From the NCBI GenBank assembly GCA_001695595.3, contig MBPM02000147.1, forward strand, positions 40,180-104,179: a stretch of 64,000 nucleotides of DNA. The letters run 5' to 3'. Under the pieces are notes generated by a model. The model searched no databases. It saw only the letters and a program-made list of their open reading frames with translations, and was not told the DNA's origin. The translations under genes were made by a program, and so were the position numbers. This DNA is from Plasmopara viticola (lineage: Eukaryota; Oomycota; Peronosporomycetes; Peronosporales; Peronosporaceae). This document shows, piece by piece, positions 11,452-25,212 of the stretch. The first letter of the stretch is position 1. Every line of letters begins with the position of its first letter.

Positions 11452-11984
11452 TTTAAATCAATTATAATATAGACAAACCTGTAACTGAGCTAGACGGGTA
11501 TACTCGAGTCAACATATAATCAAATGTACATAAAAAGAGAAACGCAACCAGGAGCAAGCACATCGACAAACACGCAAACAGCAAGTACAAGATCTTGGTA
11601 TGCACGCACGCAACCACTTTATTCGCCTCGCATATAGCCGGACAAAAATGTCGTGTGAAACGCATGACTAATTATTTTCTTGCAAAGATCATACATAGTC
11701 TTCGTGTTTACGATCGGAAAACCAAGTGCTGAGTGCAGACAGCTAGCTCGTTTCTTAACAACGAAATGGTTCGATTATAGTCGAGCAGAGAGTATATTTT
11801 TTTGCTATATAAACAGCTAATTGCATCGCTCTTGTAGTCAAGAGCAATTGCGCCGTGAACGACCATAACGGTTGTTAGACTTAAAGCTAAATCTAAACAA
11901 ATTACGAAGAAGGAGCATGTGCTGCTTTCAAGTATGAATGCATAGCGAACAAATCTTCCACGAACGACTCTCAGGCAATTCATA

Positions 11985-12055
11985 CACCCCGAGGGGCACG
12001 AACCCACGACCACTGGCTTAAAATGCCTGGGCTTTACCAACTAAGCTAGACGGGT
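11985..12055 (-). pseudogene. tRNA-Lys(TTT) pseudogene
   Basis: This is the head of the first minus-strand unit. The anticodon loop ATTTTAA gives TTT. The 5' half has a good A-box region. The T arm and acceptor are mutated (GCCCC...GGGGT), so a working cloverleaf is unlikely. Confidence 0.65.
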
Positions 12056-12572
12056 ATACTCGAGTCAAGATAATATCAAATGTACACAAAAAGAGAAACA
12101 CAACCAGGAGCAAGCACACCGACAAACACACAAACACCAAGTATAAGCTCTTGGTATATACGCACGCAACCACTTTATATTACTCGCATATAGCCGGACA
12201 AGAACGTCGTGTCAAACGCATGATTGAACATTCCCTTACGAAGATCATACATAGTTTTCGTGTTTTCGAAGAGAATTGAAACTGCTGAGTGCAAACAGGC
12301 AGCCCATTTCCTAACAACGGAAATGGTTCAATTCTAGTCGAGCAAAAACGTGTATTCTTTGCTGTTTAAACAGCTAATTGTGTCGCTCTTGTAGTCAAGA
12401 GAAATTGCACCGTGAACGACCATGACGATTGTTAGACTAAAAGAGAAATCTAAATCAAAATACGTAGAAGGAGCATGTGCTGCTTTCCGGTAAAAACGCA
12501 TGGCGTTTGTCGGTGTGCTCCTGGTTGCTTTTATCTTTTTGTGTACATTTGATATTATCTTGACTCGAGTAT

Positions 12573-12644
12573 ACACTTCTAGGTCCGTTAGTAGAGCGCC
12601 TTCCAACTAAGCCAGTGGTCGTGGGTTCGATCCCCACGGGGGTG
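12573..12644 (+). pseudogene. tRNA-Lys-derived pseudogene
   Basis: This is the head of a plus-strand unit. It keeps a perfect B box (GGTTCGATCC) and T stem. The anticodon loop has drifted to CAACTAA, the anticodon stem is broken (CCTTC against GCCAG), and the acceptor no longer pairs. Confidence 0.65.
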
Positions 12645-13130
12645 TAACTTGCCTAAGAGTCGTACGTGAAAGATTTGTGCGCCATGCATTTACACTGGAA
12701 AGCGGCACATGCTCTTTCTTTGTATTTTGGCTTAGATTTTTCTTTTAGTCGAACAATTTCCATGGTTATTCACGGTACATTTGCTCTTGACTACAAGAGC
12801 GACGCAATAAGCTGTTTTGAACAGCAAAAAAATACAATCGTCTGCTCAACTATAATCGAACCAATTTTGTTGTTGGAGAATGGTTTGCCTATCTGCACTC
12901 AGCAGTCGGTATTCTGTTCGTAAACACAAAACAATGTATGACCTTCGCAAGAGAAAAATTATTCATGCGTTGGACACGACGTTTTTGTCCGGCGATATGC
13001 GAGTAGAGTAATGTGGTTGCGTGCGCGCAATCCACGAGCTTGAACTTGCTGTTTGTGCGTTTGTCGGAGTGCTTGTTCTTGGTTGTGTTTCTCTTTTTGT
13101 TTACATTTGGTAATATCTTAACTCGAGTAT

Positions 13131-13202
13131 ACACTTCTAGGTCCGTTGATAGAGCGCTGGCCAACTAAGCCAGTGGTCGTGGGTTCGATCCCCACGGGGG
13201 TG
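13131..13202 (+). pseudogene. tRNA-Lys-derived pseudogene
   Basis: The anticodon stem CTGGC/GCCAG is intact here, but the loop reads CAACTAA (nominal anticodon ACT). This matches its neighbour at 12573, so the loop change predates their duplication. The B box is intact and the acceptor stem is broken. Confidence 0.65.
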
Positions 13203-13680
13203 TAACTTGCCTAAGAGTCGTGCGCGAAAGATTTGTGCGCCATGCATTAATACTGGAAAGCGGCACGTGCTCTTTCTTTGTATTTTGGCTTGGATTTTGC
13301 TTTTAGTCGAACAGTTTTCATGGTTGTTCACGGTGCAATTGCTCTTGACTACAAGAGCGACGCAATAAGCTGATTTAAATAGCAAAAAAATACAATCGTC
13401 TGCTCAACTATAATCGAACCATTTCTGTTGTTGGAGAATGGGCTGCCTATCTGCACTCAGCAGCCGGTATTCTGTTCGTAGACACAAAAACAATGTATGA
13501 TCTTCGCAAGAGAAAAATTAATCATGCGTTTGACACGACGTTTTTGTCCGGCTATATGCGAGTAGAGCAATGTGGTTGCGTGCGTGCAATCCAACTTGCT
13601 GTTTGTATGTTTGTCGGTGTGCTTGCTCTTGGTTGTGTTTCTCTATTTGTGTACATATGGTAAAATCTTGACTCGAGTAT

Positions 13681-13752
13681 ACTTATCGAACTAGTTGGAA
13701 GAACGCTGGACTTTTAAGCCAGTGGTCGTGGTTTCGAGCCCCACGGGGGGTG
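13681..13752 (+). pseudogene. tRNA-Lys(TTT)-derived pseudogene
   Basis: The loop CTTTTAA is retained, with one mismatch in the anticodon stem. The D arm (GAACTAGTTGG) and the acceptor are mutated. The body after it is cut at about 14032, where it joins the next headless unit. Confidence 0.6.
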
Positions 13753-15200
13753 TAAATTGCCTTCGAGTCGTGCGCGAAGGATTTGTGCACCATGCATTTA
13801 TTCTGGGTAGCAGTACATGCTCTTTCCTCGTATTTCGTTTTAAATTTTTCTTTCAGTCTTACAACAACATTGTCGTTTACGGTGCAATTGCTCTTGACAA
13901 CAAGAGTGACACAATTAGATGTTTTTTAAAGCAAAAAATACAATTTTCTGCTCGACTATAGTAAAAACATTTCTTTTGTTAGAGAATGGGCTGCCTGTCT
14001 GCACTCAGCAGTTGGTATTCTGTTCGTAAACACGTGCGTGGATGCTTTGTGCACCATGCAATATTATTTGAGAAGGAGCACATAATATTTTTCCTAGTTC
14101 GATTCATATTTTTCTACAACCGTCAAGGTCATTCACGGTGCAATTGCTCTTGACTACAAGAGCGACAGAATTAACTGTTGTAAAGTGCAGAATAATACAG
14201 TTCTCTACACTATGATGAAACCATTTTTGTTGTTTGAAAGTGAGCTGCCTGGCTGCACTGAGCAGTTGGTATTCTGTTCCTAAACACGCAAGCTACGCAT
14301 GAACTTCGCAGTAGAAGACTAAATCATGCGTTGGACACGACGTTCTTGTCCGCCTATATGCAGTACAGTTAAGAGATTGCGTGCGTGCATAGCAAGAGCT
14401 TGTACTTGTTGTTTGCGTTTTGTTCAAGAACTTGCTCTTGGATATGATTCTCTTTTTGTGTACATTTGGTATTATCTTGACTCGATATTTTCCGTCTACC
14501 TCAGTTCGTTGAATGCTGACCTTGACGTGGTCGTGGCACAGGGAGTGAAAATTTCCTCAGCGTCGTGCGTATAAGATTTGTGCAACATGTTTTTTTCTGA
14601 GGAGCAGCACAAGCTCTTTTTTCGTATTTTGATTTATATCTTTCTTTAGCCGTAGAACCAGCATGATCATTCAAGGTGCAGTAACCCTTGACCGCAAGCG
14701 CGACACAATTAGCTGTTTTAGTCAGCAAGAAATACTTTTGTCTGCTCTACTGACTGCCTGTCTGCATTCAGCAATTGAATTTATGTTCGTAAACACAAAA
14801 GCATGTATGGATTTCGCTGGAAAAATATAGATTATGTGTTTGACACGACGTTTGTGTGTGGCTGTATGCAAGTTGAAAAAGTGGTTGTGTGCGTGCATAT
14901 TAAGAGCTTGTTCTTGCTATCTGTGTGTTTGTTGGTGTTCTTGCTCTTGGTCGTGTCTCTCTTTTTGTATACATTTAGTATTGACTTGACTCGAGTATTC
15001 CCGTCAAGCTCAGTTGGTCGAACACTGATCTTTACGCCAGTGTCATGGTACGGGAAGTGAAAATTGCTCAGAGTCGCGTGTGTAAGATTTGTGCAACATG
15101 TAGTCTTTCTTGGAAAGTAGCACATGCTCTTTCTTCGTCTTTACATTTAATTCTTTTTTTAGTCGTTAAACCGGCATGTTTGTTCACGGTGCAATAAGCC

Positions 15201-18890
<3,690 letters not shown>

Positions 18891-19185
18891 GTTTGTCGCT
18901 CTGAGGTACTGCTGTTGTGGTCCTTACTTGGAAGGTTGCGCGGCGAAAGTCGAAGCAATGGAGAAATAGGAGAGAGACAGAGAGAAAAGGCCGCCGCCGT
19001 GTAACAGTGCATGTATTGGTTTTTAATGATCGTTTTTACTTTCAATTTGCGCTTGTACACTGCTAGCGTCACGCTGTGGAGACACCCAGTAGCAATAACT
19101 TGAAAAGCGCAAGCACGATAGGTCACGCGTGCCTTGCAAAGCCTCTTATGAATATCGAATTCCTGCCCCTCCTTCCCTCAAATAC

Positions 19186-19647
19186 TTACGGCTCTCCAAG
19201 CATCAGATTTACGCGTTTCATGATGTAATCTTTTGCAGGGTCGTAGGGCGAGTCCTTGCTCGGGATTTCAAGCACCGTGGGTATCGTCTTCTCGTATGTA
19301 TTAAGCAAATGGCGAATTTCCTCTGCCACCTGTAAAAAGCCAATTAATAAAATTAGTAATTGATTTAGCAGCTACTAGGGGCTCCTTACATGCTGGTTTA
19401 TAAGAATAATAGCAATGTCATCGCGGCTAGAGAGAGATCGGAAGCTTGCTTCAATCACAGAGATTGGCGTGGCTGCAGCAACATTACGTTAATTCGACTC
19501 GAAAACGTTCGAGACAGCTGGCGTACAAGGCTTAACGACAAGAAAGTTGGTCCCGTCGGCCGTTCGGTGACCGACACCGGCTAGAATAAATCCCGTGACG
19601 GTGTCTTCGTCACCAATTACAGCAATGAGTTTTGTGCTGTCGCTCAT
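19186..19647 (-). CDS. VMA7: V-type H+-ATPase subunit F
   Basis: Three exons on the minus strand (19647-19527, 19472-19390, 19329-19186) give 115 residues, close to the usual 115-125. The exons are too short to stand out as ORFs. Subunit F sits in the V1 central rotor stalk and helps couple ATP hydrolysis to proton pumping into acidic compartments. Family words in order are LIAVIGDEDTVTGF near the N-terminus, NFLVVKP, SSRDDIAIILINQH in the middle and PTVLEIPSKDSPYD near the C-terminus. Donors are GTACGC and GTAAGG, acceptors TGCAG and TACAG, and all phases join cleanly. The stop follows NLMLGEP, slightly shorter at the tail than metazoan versions. It is divergent from the next gene with only 93 bp between start codons. 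Confidence 0.9.
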
Positions 19648-19740
19648 TCTTGTCGTGACGAAGCCACTTCAGTAAATGGAAGATAGCGATTTTAGTCAGA
19701 ATGTAATTTAGTCTAACTAAACTTTTAGGTCAGCACAAAC

Positions 19741-20996
19741 ATGATGACAAAATTTTCTTTTGGAGCGATGTTTGCCACGCCCGGAACGACTTCCTCCTTG
19801 TCTTCACAACGCCAACTGCAAGGCCTCGTGACTCGTCGTTCGGCCACCGTAGAGCCTAAAAATGCGGCTCAGTACTTCGGTCACGTTGCCGACGTCGTAC
19901 ACACCAACGAGAAACTTACCAAGCTGCGGTACGTGTTGCTTACCAGTCGTAACACTGTAAGCGACTTTAACGTGACTCTGTTTGTTGCACATTCAGTGCA
20001 TACAATCTTAAGCGTCAAGCTAAGGTAGCCTACAAAGGTTATGAGTCCGTACTGAGCCGCAAGAAGCGTCCAATCATCGGTAATAACGTCAAAATTTCGG
20101 CGACGAGCGGGCTGTACGTTTCGAGGCCAGCCCTGTCCACAACCACGTTCAATCCGGCGGCAGTGCTGCAGCTACAAGCTATGTTGCCCAAAGCGCAGCC
20201 AGCAGCGGTTAAATCTGTGCCTAAACTGGCAGCGGCAACGTCCATGTCATCTGGGATACCGTCCACGACATTGGCGAACTCAGCGTCTGCGCACATGACA
20301 GCCGCACAGATTCAGCTGCGCCAACAGATGAAGAATGCACAGCTGCAGCAGCAATTGCCTAAAAGGTCAAACTTTGTTGTAGGCACAACAGTACATATCC
20401 GGGTATGGCGATGGTCTTGCATCCAATTACTTTTAGTTCCGATCTTTTATCTGATGTCGCCTCCGTAGAGTACTGCTGATTTGATCGCGTGTGGAGCTCG
20501 AAACTTGGCGGGCAAGACGGGACGTATTGTTGCAGCACCGCAGATCTACGGTCAAGAGCTCTTTTCCGTTTACATTGATGAACACGAAGCACTTTTCCAA
20601 GTTCCGTTTAACGCGCTGACGCTTATCGCGCGCCCGTCGTCCACACAGCAACAACAGACACATACTGCGCAGCACATGCAAGCGCAACAGACTATTCTGG
20701 GAGATCGACTATCTTCGAACCAGATACAACGGCCGCAAAACGCTAATGGTCAAGCTCAGAGCGGGTCGAAATCGGCAGAGCAGACCAAGATGGAGCACTC
20801 TTTTCAGCTTCATCGCCTCATGCAGAAGCAATACCGTGAGATCCAGGTTTTACAACAACGCTATGCAGAATGCAGAGTCGTGAACCCCACGGCGTTGTCG
20901 AGCATACAAAAAGAGTTGTCCAAGTTGCGGCTTGTGCATCTCTCGCAGGTGCAAACCCTCAAAAGCAAGCAGGCATTACATTTGACTGGTAAATAG
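19741..20996 (+). CDS. unrecognised spliced gene, Gln-rich with KOW-like segment
   Basis: Three exons (19741-19928, 19997-20402, 20469-20996) join in phase to 373 codons plus stop. Introns are 68 and 66 nt (gtacgt...ttcag and gtatgg...cgtag). I do not recognise the family. The N-terminal part is basic (LSRKKRPIIG). The middle is Ala/Gln-rich (RQQMKNAQLQQQ). Exon 3 opens with a segment resembling a KOW or SH3-like RNA/protein-binding fold (NLAGKTGRIVAAP). The C-terminus is a predicted coiled coil (HRLMQKQYREIQVLQQRY). Clean splicing and gene spacing (51 bp to the convergent PRPF39 stop) argue that it is real. A nuclear regulatory role would be a guess. Confidence 0.7.
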
Positions 20997-21047
20997 AAAG
21001 CAAAGAAGTTTTTTATTCTTTATTTTTTCCAAATGTTGGACTACTCA

Positions 21048-23540
21048 TTACTGCTGATAGTAGTTAGCGTATTGTGCTTGCGAATAGGTCTGCTGACCAG
21101 CTACAGCTGTATGGTCCGCTTGAGGATACACTTGAGCTTGAGCTCCATATCCCTACAAAAAAGTCACCAGAACAACCATTGTTAGTATTTCACAAGCTTG
21201 TGCAGCACATTTTTACACAGAAGCTCTTTGTCTAAAGCTTAAGTATCAAAGAATAAATGCAAGTAGCCCCTGTCAATGACGTCCCTCCCTGCCTCATCGC
21301 GACACTACCACAACGTCTTCCTGAACGTTGAATTAGGCACTAGACAGAGCTATCCCATGCTCCATTTGGAGCTCATTTGGAGCCCCGTTCCGAATTCACA
21401 ATTAAAATAAATGCAACCAGACATAGGGAAAGGGACATTAAAAAGCAAAAATTTACCTGGTAGCCATGGTAATAAGCGGCAGCCGTCGTCGTTTCCGCTG
21501 TCTCCGTCGCCACTACTGCTGGAATCGCCGATGTTGCTGCTGTGGTAGGTGTTAATAAAGCTGCAGAAGTCTGTGGGGCGGTGTATCGAGGACGCTTCAC
21601 CCCGAGGTCCACGTTAGAATTGTATCCGCACAAGTCACCATCCCAGCCACGCTGAATGCTCAGGACCTTGATCGTGCGATTACAAGGTTGAGAGTTCTTC
21701 AGCTTCCACGTCAATTCCCTCTTGCGGGCTTCACGCACTTGAGCAACATCGTCACCATAATTCTCCAAAAATTCCACGTACTGATACCATAGGTCGTTCT
21801 TTTCGTCCACCGACAGTTTGCAATGATCTTCAAGTGCACGTTTGAAAAGACAGGTAACTCGTGCCACCATTTCTGCGTTTTTGCTGCCAACATTTCTCTC
21901 AAAATGAACGAAGTTCAGCCAAAGCAGCACTGACTCGCTATGCTTCTGGACTGCGCGTTCAAATACGGCACGGACCGAAGCTGTGTCGTCATTAATCTTC
22001 TTCAAAAGCATGGCGTAAGAGATAGCCACATACGCGTATATTTCGGCCTCACTGTCGACTACTTCCATTCCACGTTCATACCACACTTTTGCCGTCTCAA
22101 CATCTCCTCGTCTTCGTTCAAAATTGCAATAGTGCAAAAATGCTTCTGCAAGCTTTGGTGCCACATCGGATAATACTTTCATATAAATATCTTGAGCCCT
22201 TTGGAGCTTGTCATGAGCCTCTAAAAATGCCGCGTACTCCAAGTAGATGGAAGCACGGTACTTCAAAAAAGTCGTGACTGCTCGCTGGAAAACTGCATCT
22301 GCCGCTGCAAAATCGTGCACTGACTCGATCCACGTAACGTAGCGGAGCCAGATTTCCTCATAATTTGCACATGAAATGAGACAGCGTTCGTACAACTTCT
22401 GGCAACGATCATTATTTGCCGCAGCTTCTTCAAAGTCCAAGTAACTGTGCCAATTTTTTAATGCGGCTTCAGTCACGGGCGTCACATGAAAGTAACTTCG
22501 ATCAATAGCAGCTTCAAATTCGTGGCGACTGTAGATGTCCCCCATTGTCTTAGTCTTAACGGCCTCCACTGCATTTACGATTTTAACTCGCAATAGTCCC
22601 TCATCCATAAGTTCGTCCCCGTCGCTAGCTAGTGCCCTCTGTTCATCGGTCGTGGCAAGAGCACTTAGTTGCTGGGCTAGCACAAACTGGTTGTATTTTT
22701 CCCAAAATTCCTCAAGATTGCGCAGTGGTTGGTGCATAATTCGCTTAAAAACTTGATTTAGGCGAGACATGTCATTCTAAAGTCACTTGCACAGTCAAAC
22801 GATTGCAGTTATAACTTATTAAAGTTACTCACATTAACAGTCTCCAACTGGATGTAAAGCTCCCACAGCGGCCCAGCCATGGGATCACTTCCGCACGCCT
22901 CCACGGCTCTATCTAGCAATCTATATCGGCTCACAACAACCTGTCAAACTTACAAAAAAATAAATTCATTCAGTAAACTACGTACGGCCGCGTTTCGTCC
23001 ACGGAACCTAGCACCGTGTGTATGAGGAACTCGCAATACTTCATCCACATGTCCACGCTGTATCTAACTGCCGTGACGCCTCGTTCATACACCTCACGCG
23101 CCTTCTGTATGGCTTCATCTATCGTCGCCACAGTGCCCAATCCATCTTCCCTTGTCCTACTGGCAAGTCGGTATTCGTACTGTGCATACTATATTCGATG
23201 TCAGCAAAGAATCCTCACTAGCCATTAATTGTTTAGTTTACCTTGTTCCAATAGCCAAAGCACAACGGGAATTCGGTTAAAAATCGATCGTACGTGTTTT
23301 CGACTAAATCGCGTGGCGTTGTAGACTGACACAGTTCAAAGCAATATGAGTCTCATGATCGACTAGTCGCATCGCAGCGCGACGTACCTCACTCTGCACA
23401 AGCGCAAGTAGGCTGACCCACGAATTGAAGTCCAGCGGATTCTTTTCAACTGTTGCCATGAGCCTCTCTAGCGGTGACTTTTCGGCTCCAGTGTCGCTGC
23501 CGAGGCCATTGGCAGCGGACGTGACAGGGGTCTCCTCCAT
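21048..23540 (-). CDS. PRPF39: pre-mRNA-processing factor 39, U1 snRNP component with HAT repeats
   Basis: Six exons on the minus strand: 23540-23388, 23325-23242, 23179-22982, 22940-22833, 22776-21457 and 21152-21048. They give about 655 residues. Prp39 is a scaffold of HAT repeats in the U1 snRNP that helps define 5' splice sites. Family words in order are NPLDFNSWVSLL, FPLCFGYWNK, YCEFLIHTVLG, ACGSDPMAGPLWELYI, MSRLNQVFKRIMHQPLRNLE and several W-x-x-Y-x-x-F helices. The last exon adds a short Tyr/Gln-rich tail (QYANYYQQ). Exon 3 must use donor GTAGTT rather than the nearby GTACGT to stay in frame. An upstream in-frame ATG at 23756 would add 72 non-conserved residues and overlap the next gene, so I chose the ATG at 23540. 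Confidence 0.85.
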
Positions 23541-23706
23541 AAGCAACGTGATTATTGGTGATTCTCGAATACAATTGACCTCCGTCCCCTGAAACCGCTG
23601 CAATATTGTGAAGCGAGGATCGAAAGAAGGGGTGATATTTTCATTGATGTACGATACATTAATTGGTGACGTAAGGTTTTTTAGGGTGCTGCAGGTCTTG
23701 CTCGTA

Positions 23707-24395
23707 CTATTCCTTACTGGCGCACCCGACTCGTTGTTGCGGCGAGTAGCGCTCAACTCCGACGCTCAAAGCCTTTTCATTCAGCTTTGCAGTGGGTTGA
23801 AATGCTATTTCACCAGCTTTTAGGAACTTTTGTACTTCAGGAATCAGATAGTTGCTGGTCTTAAATTCCAGTGATGACATTCCTTGCAATAAAAATGGTT
23901 GACATCGCCGCGTGATTCGTGCCTTCGCATTGATTGGATGTTGTTTTTCTTCTCGATGTGTTTTATCTCGATCAAGGCGTTTTGGTGTGCCCCTGCTATG
24001 AGTGAGAGCGGTCAAATACATCGCTCCGAAGTCAGTCAGGGCCACGGTATCTCCCATCATGTGGGTGCTTAACGATGCATACAATTATTAGAGAAGATAA
24101 TTGACCATATCAAAGTAGTGTAAACATTCCGATTTCACCTGGTGTGCGGTGAGTCCGCTGCATAAAGCGCTTCGGATAGCAAGTGCACGACGCCCGGCTT
24201 CAACTGCATCGGCAGCAATTTATAGTCTTCTAAATTTATCCATGGAGAAAGCGAAATGCGAGTCTCCTGGAGTTTTCGCCTCAATTCGTCATTACTATTT
24301 CCTTTTGCATTCGCTTCAGCCGATTTCAGCGTCAGAGTATCATTGTCTCTGCGTCGAGTCATTAGCACGCGCCGCTTAAAGATCAAATTCGACAA
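23707..24395 (-). CDS. unrecognised spliced gene
   Basis: Two exons, 24395-24139 and 24067-23707, join in phase across a 71-nt intron (GTGAAA...GTTAAG) to give 205 residues. An internal Met at 24362 (MTRRRDND) is an equally good start. The N-terminal half is charged and helical (NDELRRKLQETR), followed by SPWINLEDYKLLP. The second exon is basic (PKRLDRDKTHREEKQ). I do not recognise the family. Position supports a gene: it is divergent from UTP23 with 62 bp between starts and ends 166 bp before the PRPF39 start. The donor is weak, so the join is less secure than others here. Confidence 0.55.
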
Positions 24396-24457
24396 TGTTC
24401 AAAAAAATTTTAAATATCCAAATACGTCCTCTGTCAGCCACTTGTCAAATACACAAA

Positions 24458-25159
24458 ATGCGGTACCTACGCGCAAAGGGCACTCGCAAGGCGCTGCGCC
24501 AATTTCACTTATTGTGCGGTATCAAGCCGCCCTACAAAGTACTTCTGGACGGGAACTTTATTGCTATGTGTCTTCAAATGAAAGTGGATGTGCACGAGCG
24601 CATACCCAAGTACCTGCAGGTCAAGCCACACGAATGCGAATTCTACGTACCTCGTGCTGCCATCGACGAGCTTAAGGCGCTAGGAGAAGCCACCACAGAG
24701 GCTTATCATTTAGCAAGGAGATTTAAGGTGGAAAAAGCTAACGATCAGGCAGAAGACGACAAGCAGGAGAGTGCGGACGTGTCCAAGTACATCCAGGTTA
24801 TCATCGGGGACAAGAACGATCGGAAGTTTATCGTCTGCACGCAGGAAGTGGAACTTCGTAAAGCATTACGTCTAATCCCTGGAGTCCCACTCATTTACTT
24901 AAATCGCTCAGTGTTGGTATTCGAAGATGTATCCCGCGCGACCTTGGCCATTGTTCGTCAAGAGGAGAAGACCAATGTGGCCAAGCTAGATGTGAACGAG
25001 AAAAAAAAATTGGAGCAGATACAAGAGGAAAAGTATGGCAAAATTGATGCAGAGCAGAAGCGGATCACAAAGAAGCGGGCGAGGGGTCCGAACCCTCTGT
25101 CGGTTAAAAAGTCGGCCAAAAAAAAACTTCGCGCCAAGAAGCGAAAGAATCAAACATAA
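24458..25159 (+). CDS. UTP23: rRNA-processing protein UTP23 (PIN-like domain)
   Basis: A single exon gives 233 residues. UTP23 belongs to the small-subunit processome in the nucleolus and acts in release of snR30/U17 during 18S rRNA maturation. The start MRYLRAKGTRKALRQF, then PYKVLLDGNF, the PIN-like core (YVPRAAIDELKALG), FIVCTQEVELR and the closing ARGPNPLSVKKSAKKK are typical. The DG after VLL matches the family, whose PIN fold is usually catalytically degenerate. The open frame extends 21 codons upstream, but conservation starts at this Met. The gene is convergent with the PKG gene, 53 bp between stops. Confidence 0.92.
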   Translation: MRYLRAKGTRKALRQFHLLCGIKPPYKVLLDGNFIAMCLQMKVDVHERIPKYLQVKPHECEFYVPRAAIDELKALGEATTEAYHLARRFKVEKANDQAEDDKQESADVSKYIQVIIGDKNDRKFIVCTQEVELRKALRLIPGVPLIYLNRSVLVFEDVSRATLAIVRQEEKTNVAKLDVNEKKKLEQIQEEKYGKIDAEQKRITKKRARGPNPLSVKKSAKKKLRAKKRKNQT

Positions 25160-25212
25160 TTTTATCGCATTCATATCATGCCCTTAAGTAGTTCATCTAA
25201 AGAAGATGTTGC

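Larger units (their letters stand above)
11460..15200. repeat. tandem series of tRNA-Lys-derived units, ~550 bp each, inverted midway
   Basis: Two units lie on the minus strand (11470-12055, and 12056-12503 truncated). About six follow on the plus strand (tail fragment 12504-12572, then units from 12573, 13131, 13681, 14033, 14490 and 14998). Each complete unit is a tRNA-Lys-like head plus a body of about 480 bp that ends in the words tgtacattt and gactcgagtata, directly before the next head. Decay increases rightwards: heads at 12573-13752 are recognisable, the unit from 14033 lacks a head, and those from 14490 and 14998 are badly eroded. Short ORFs here are in repeat sequence and are not genes. 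Confidence 0.85.

Noticed and set aside
23540..23756. PRPF39 start at 23756
   Set aside because: The extra 72 residues show no family resemblance and would overlap the upstream gene; the ATG at 23540 sits just before conserved sequence.
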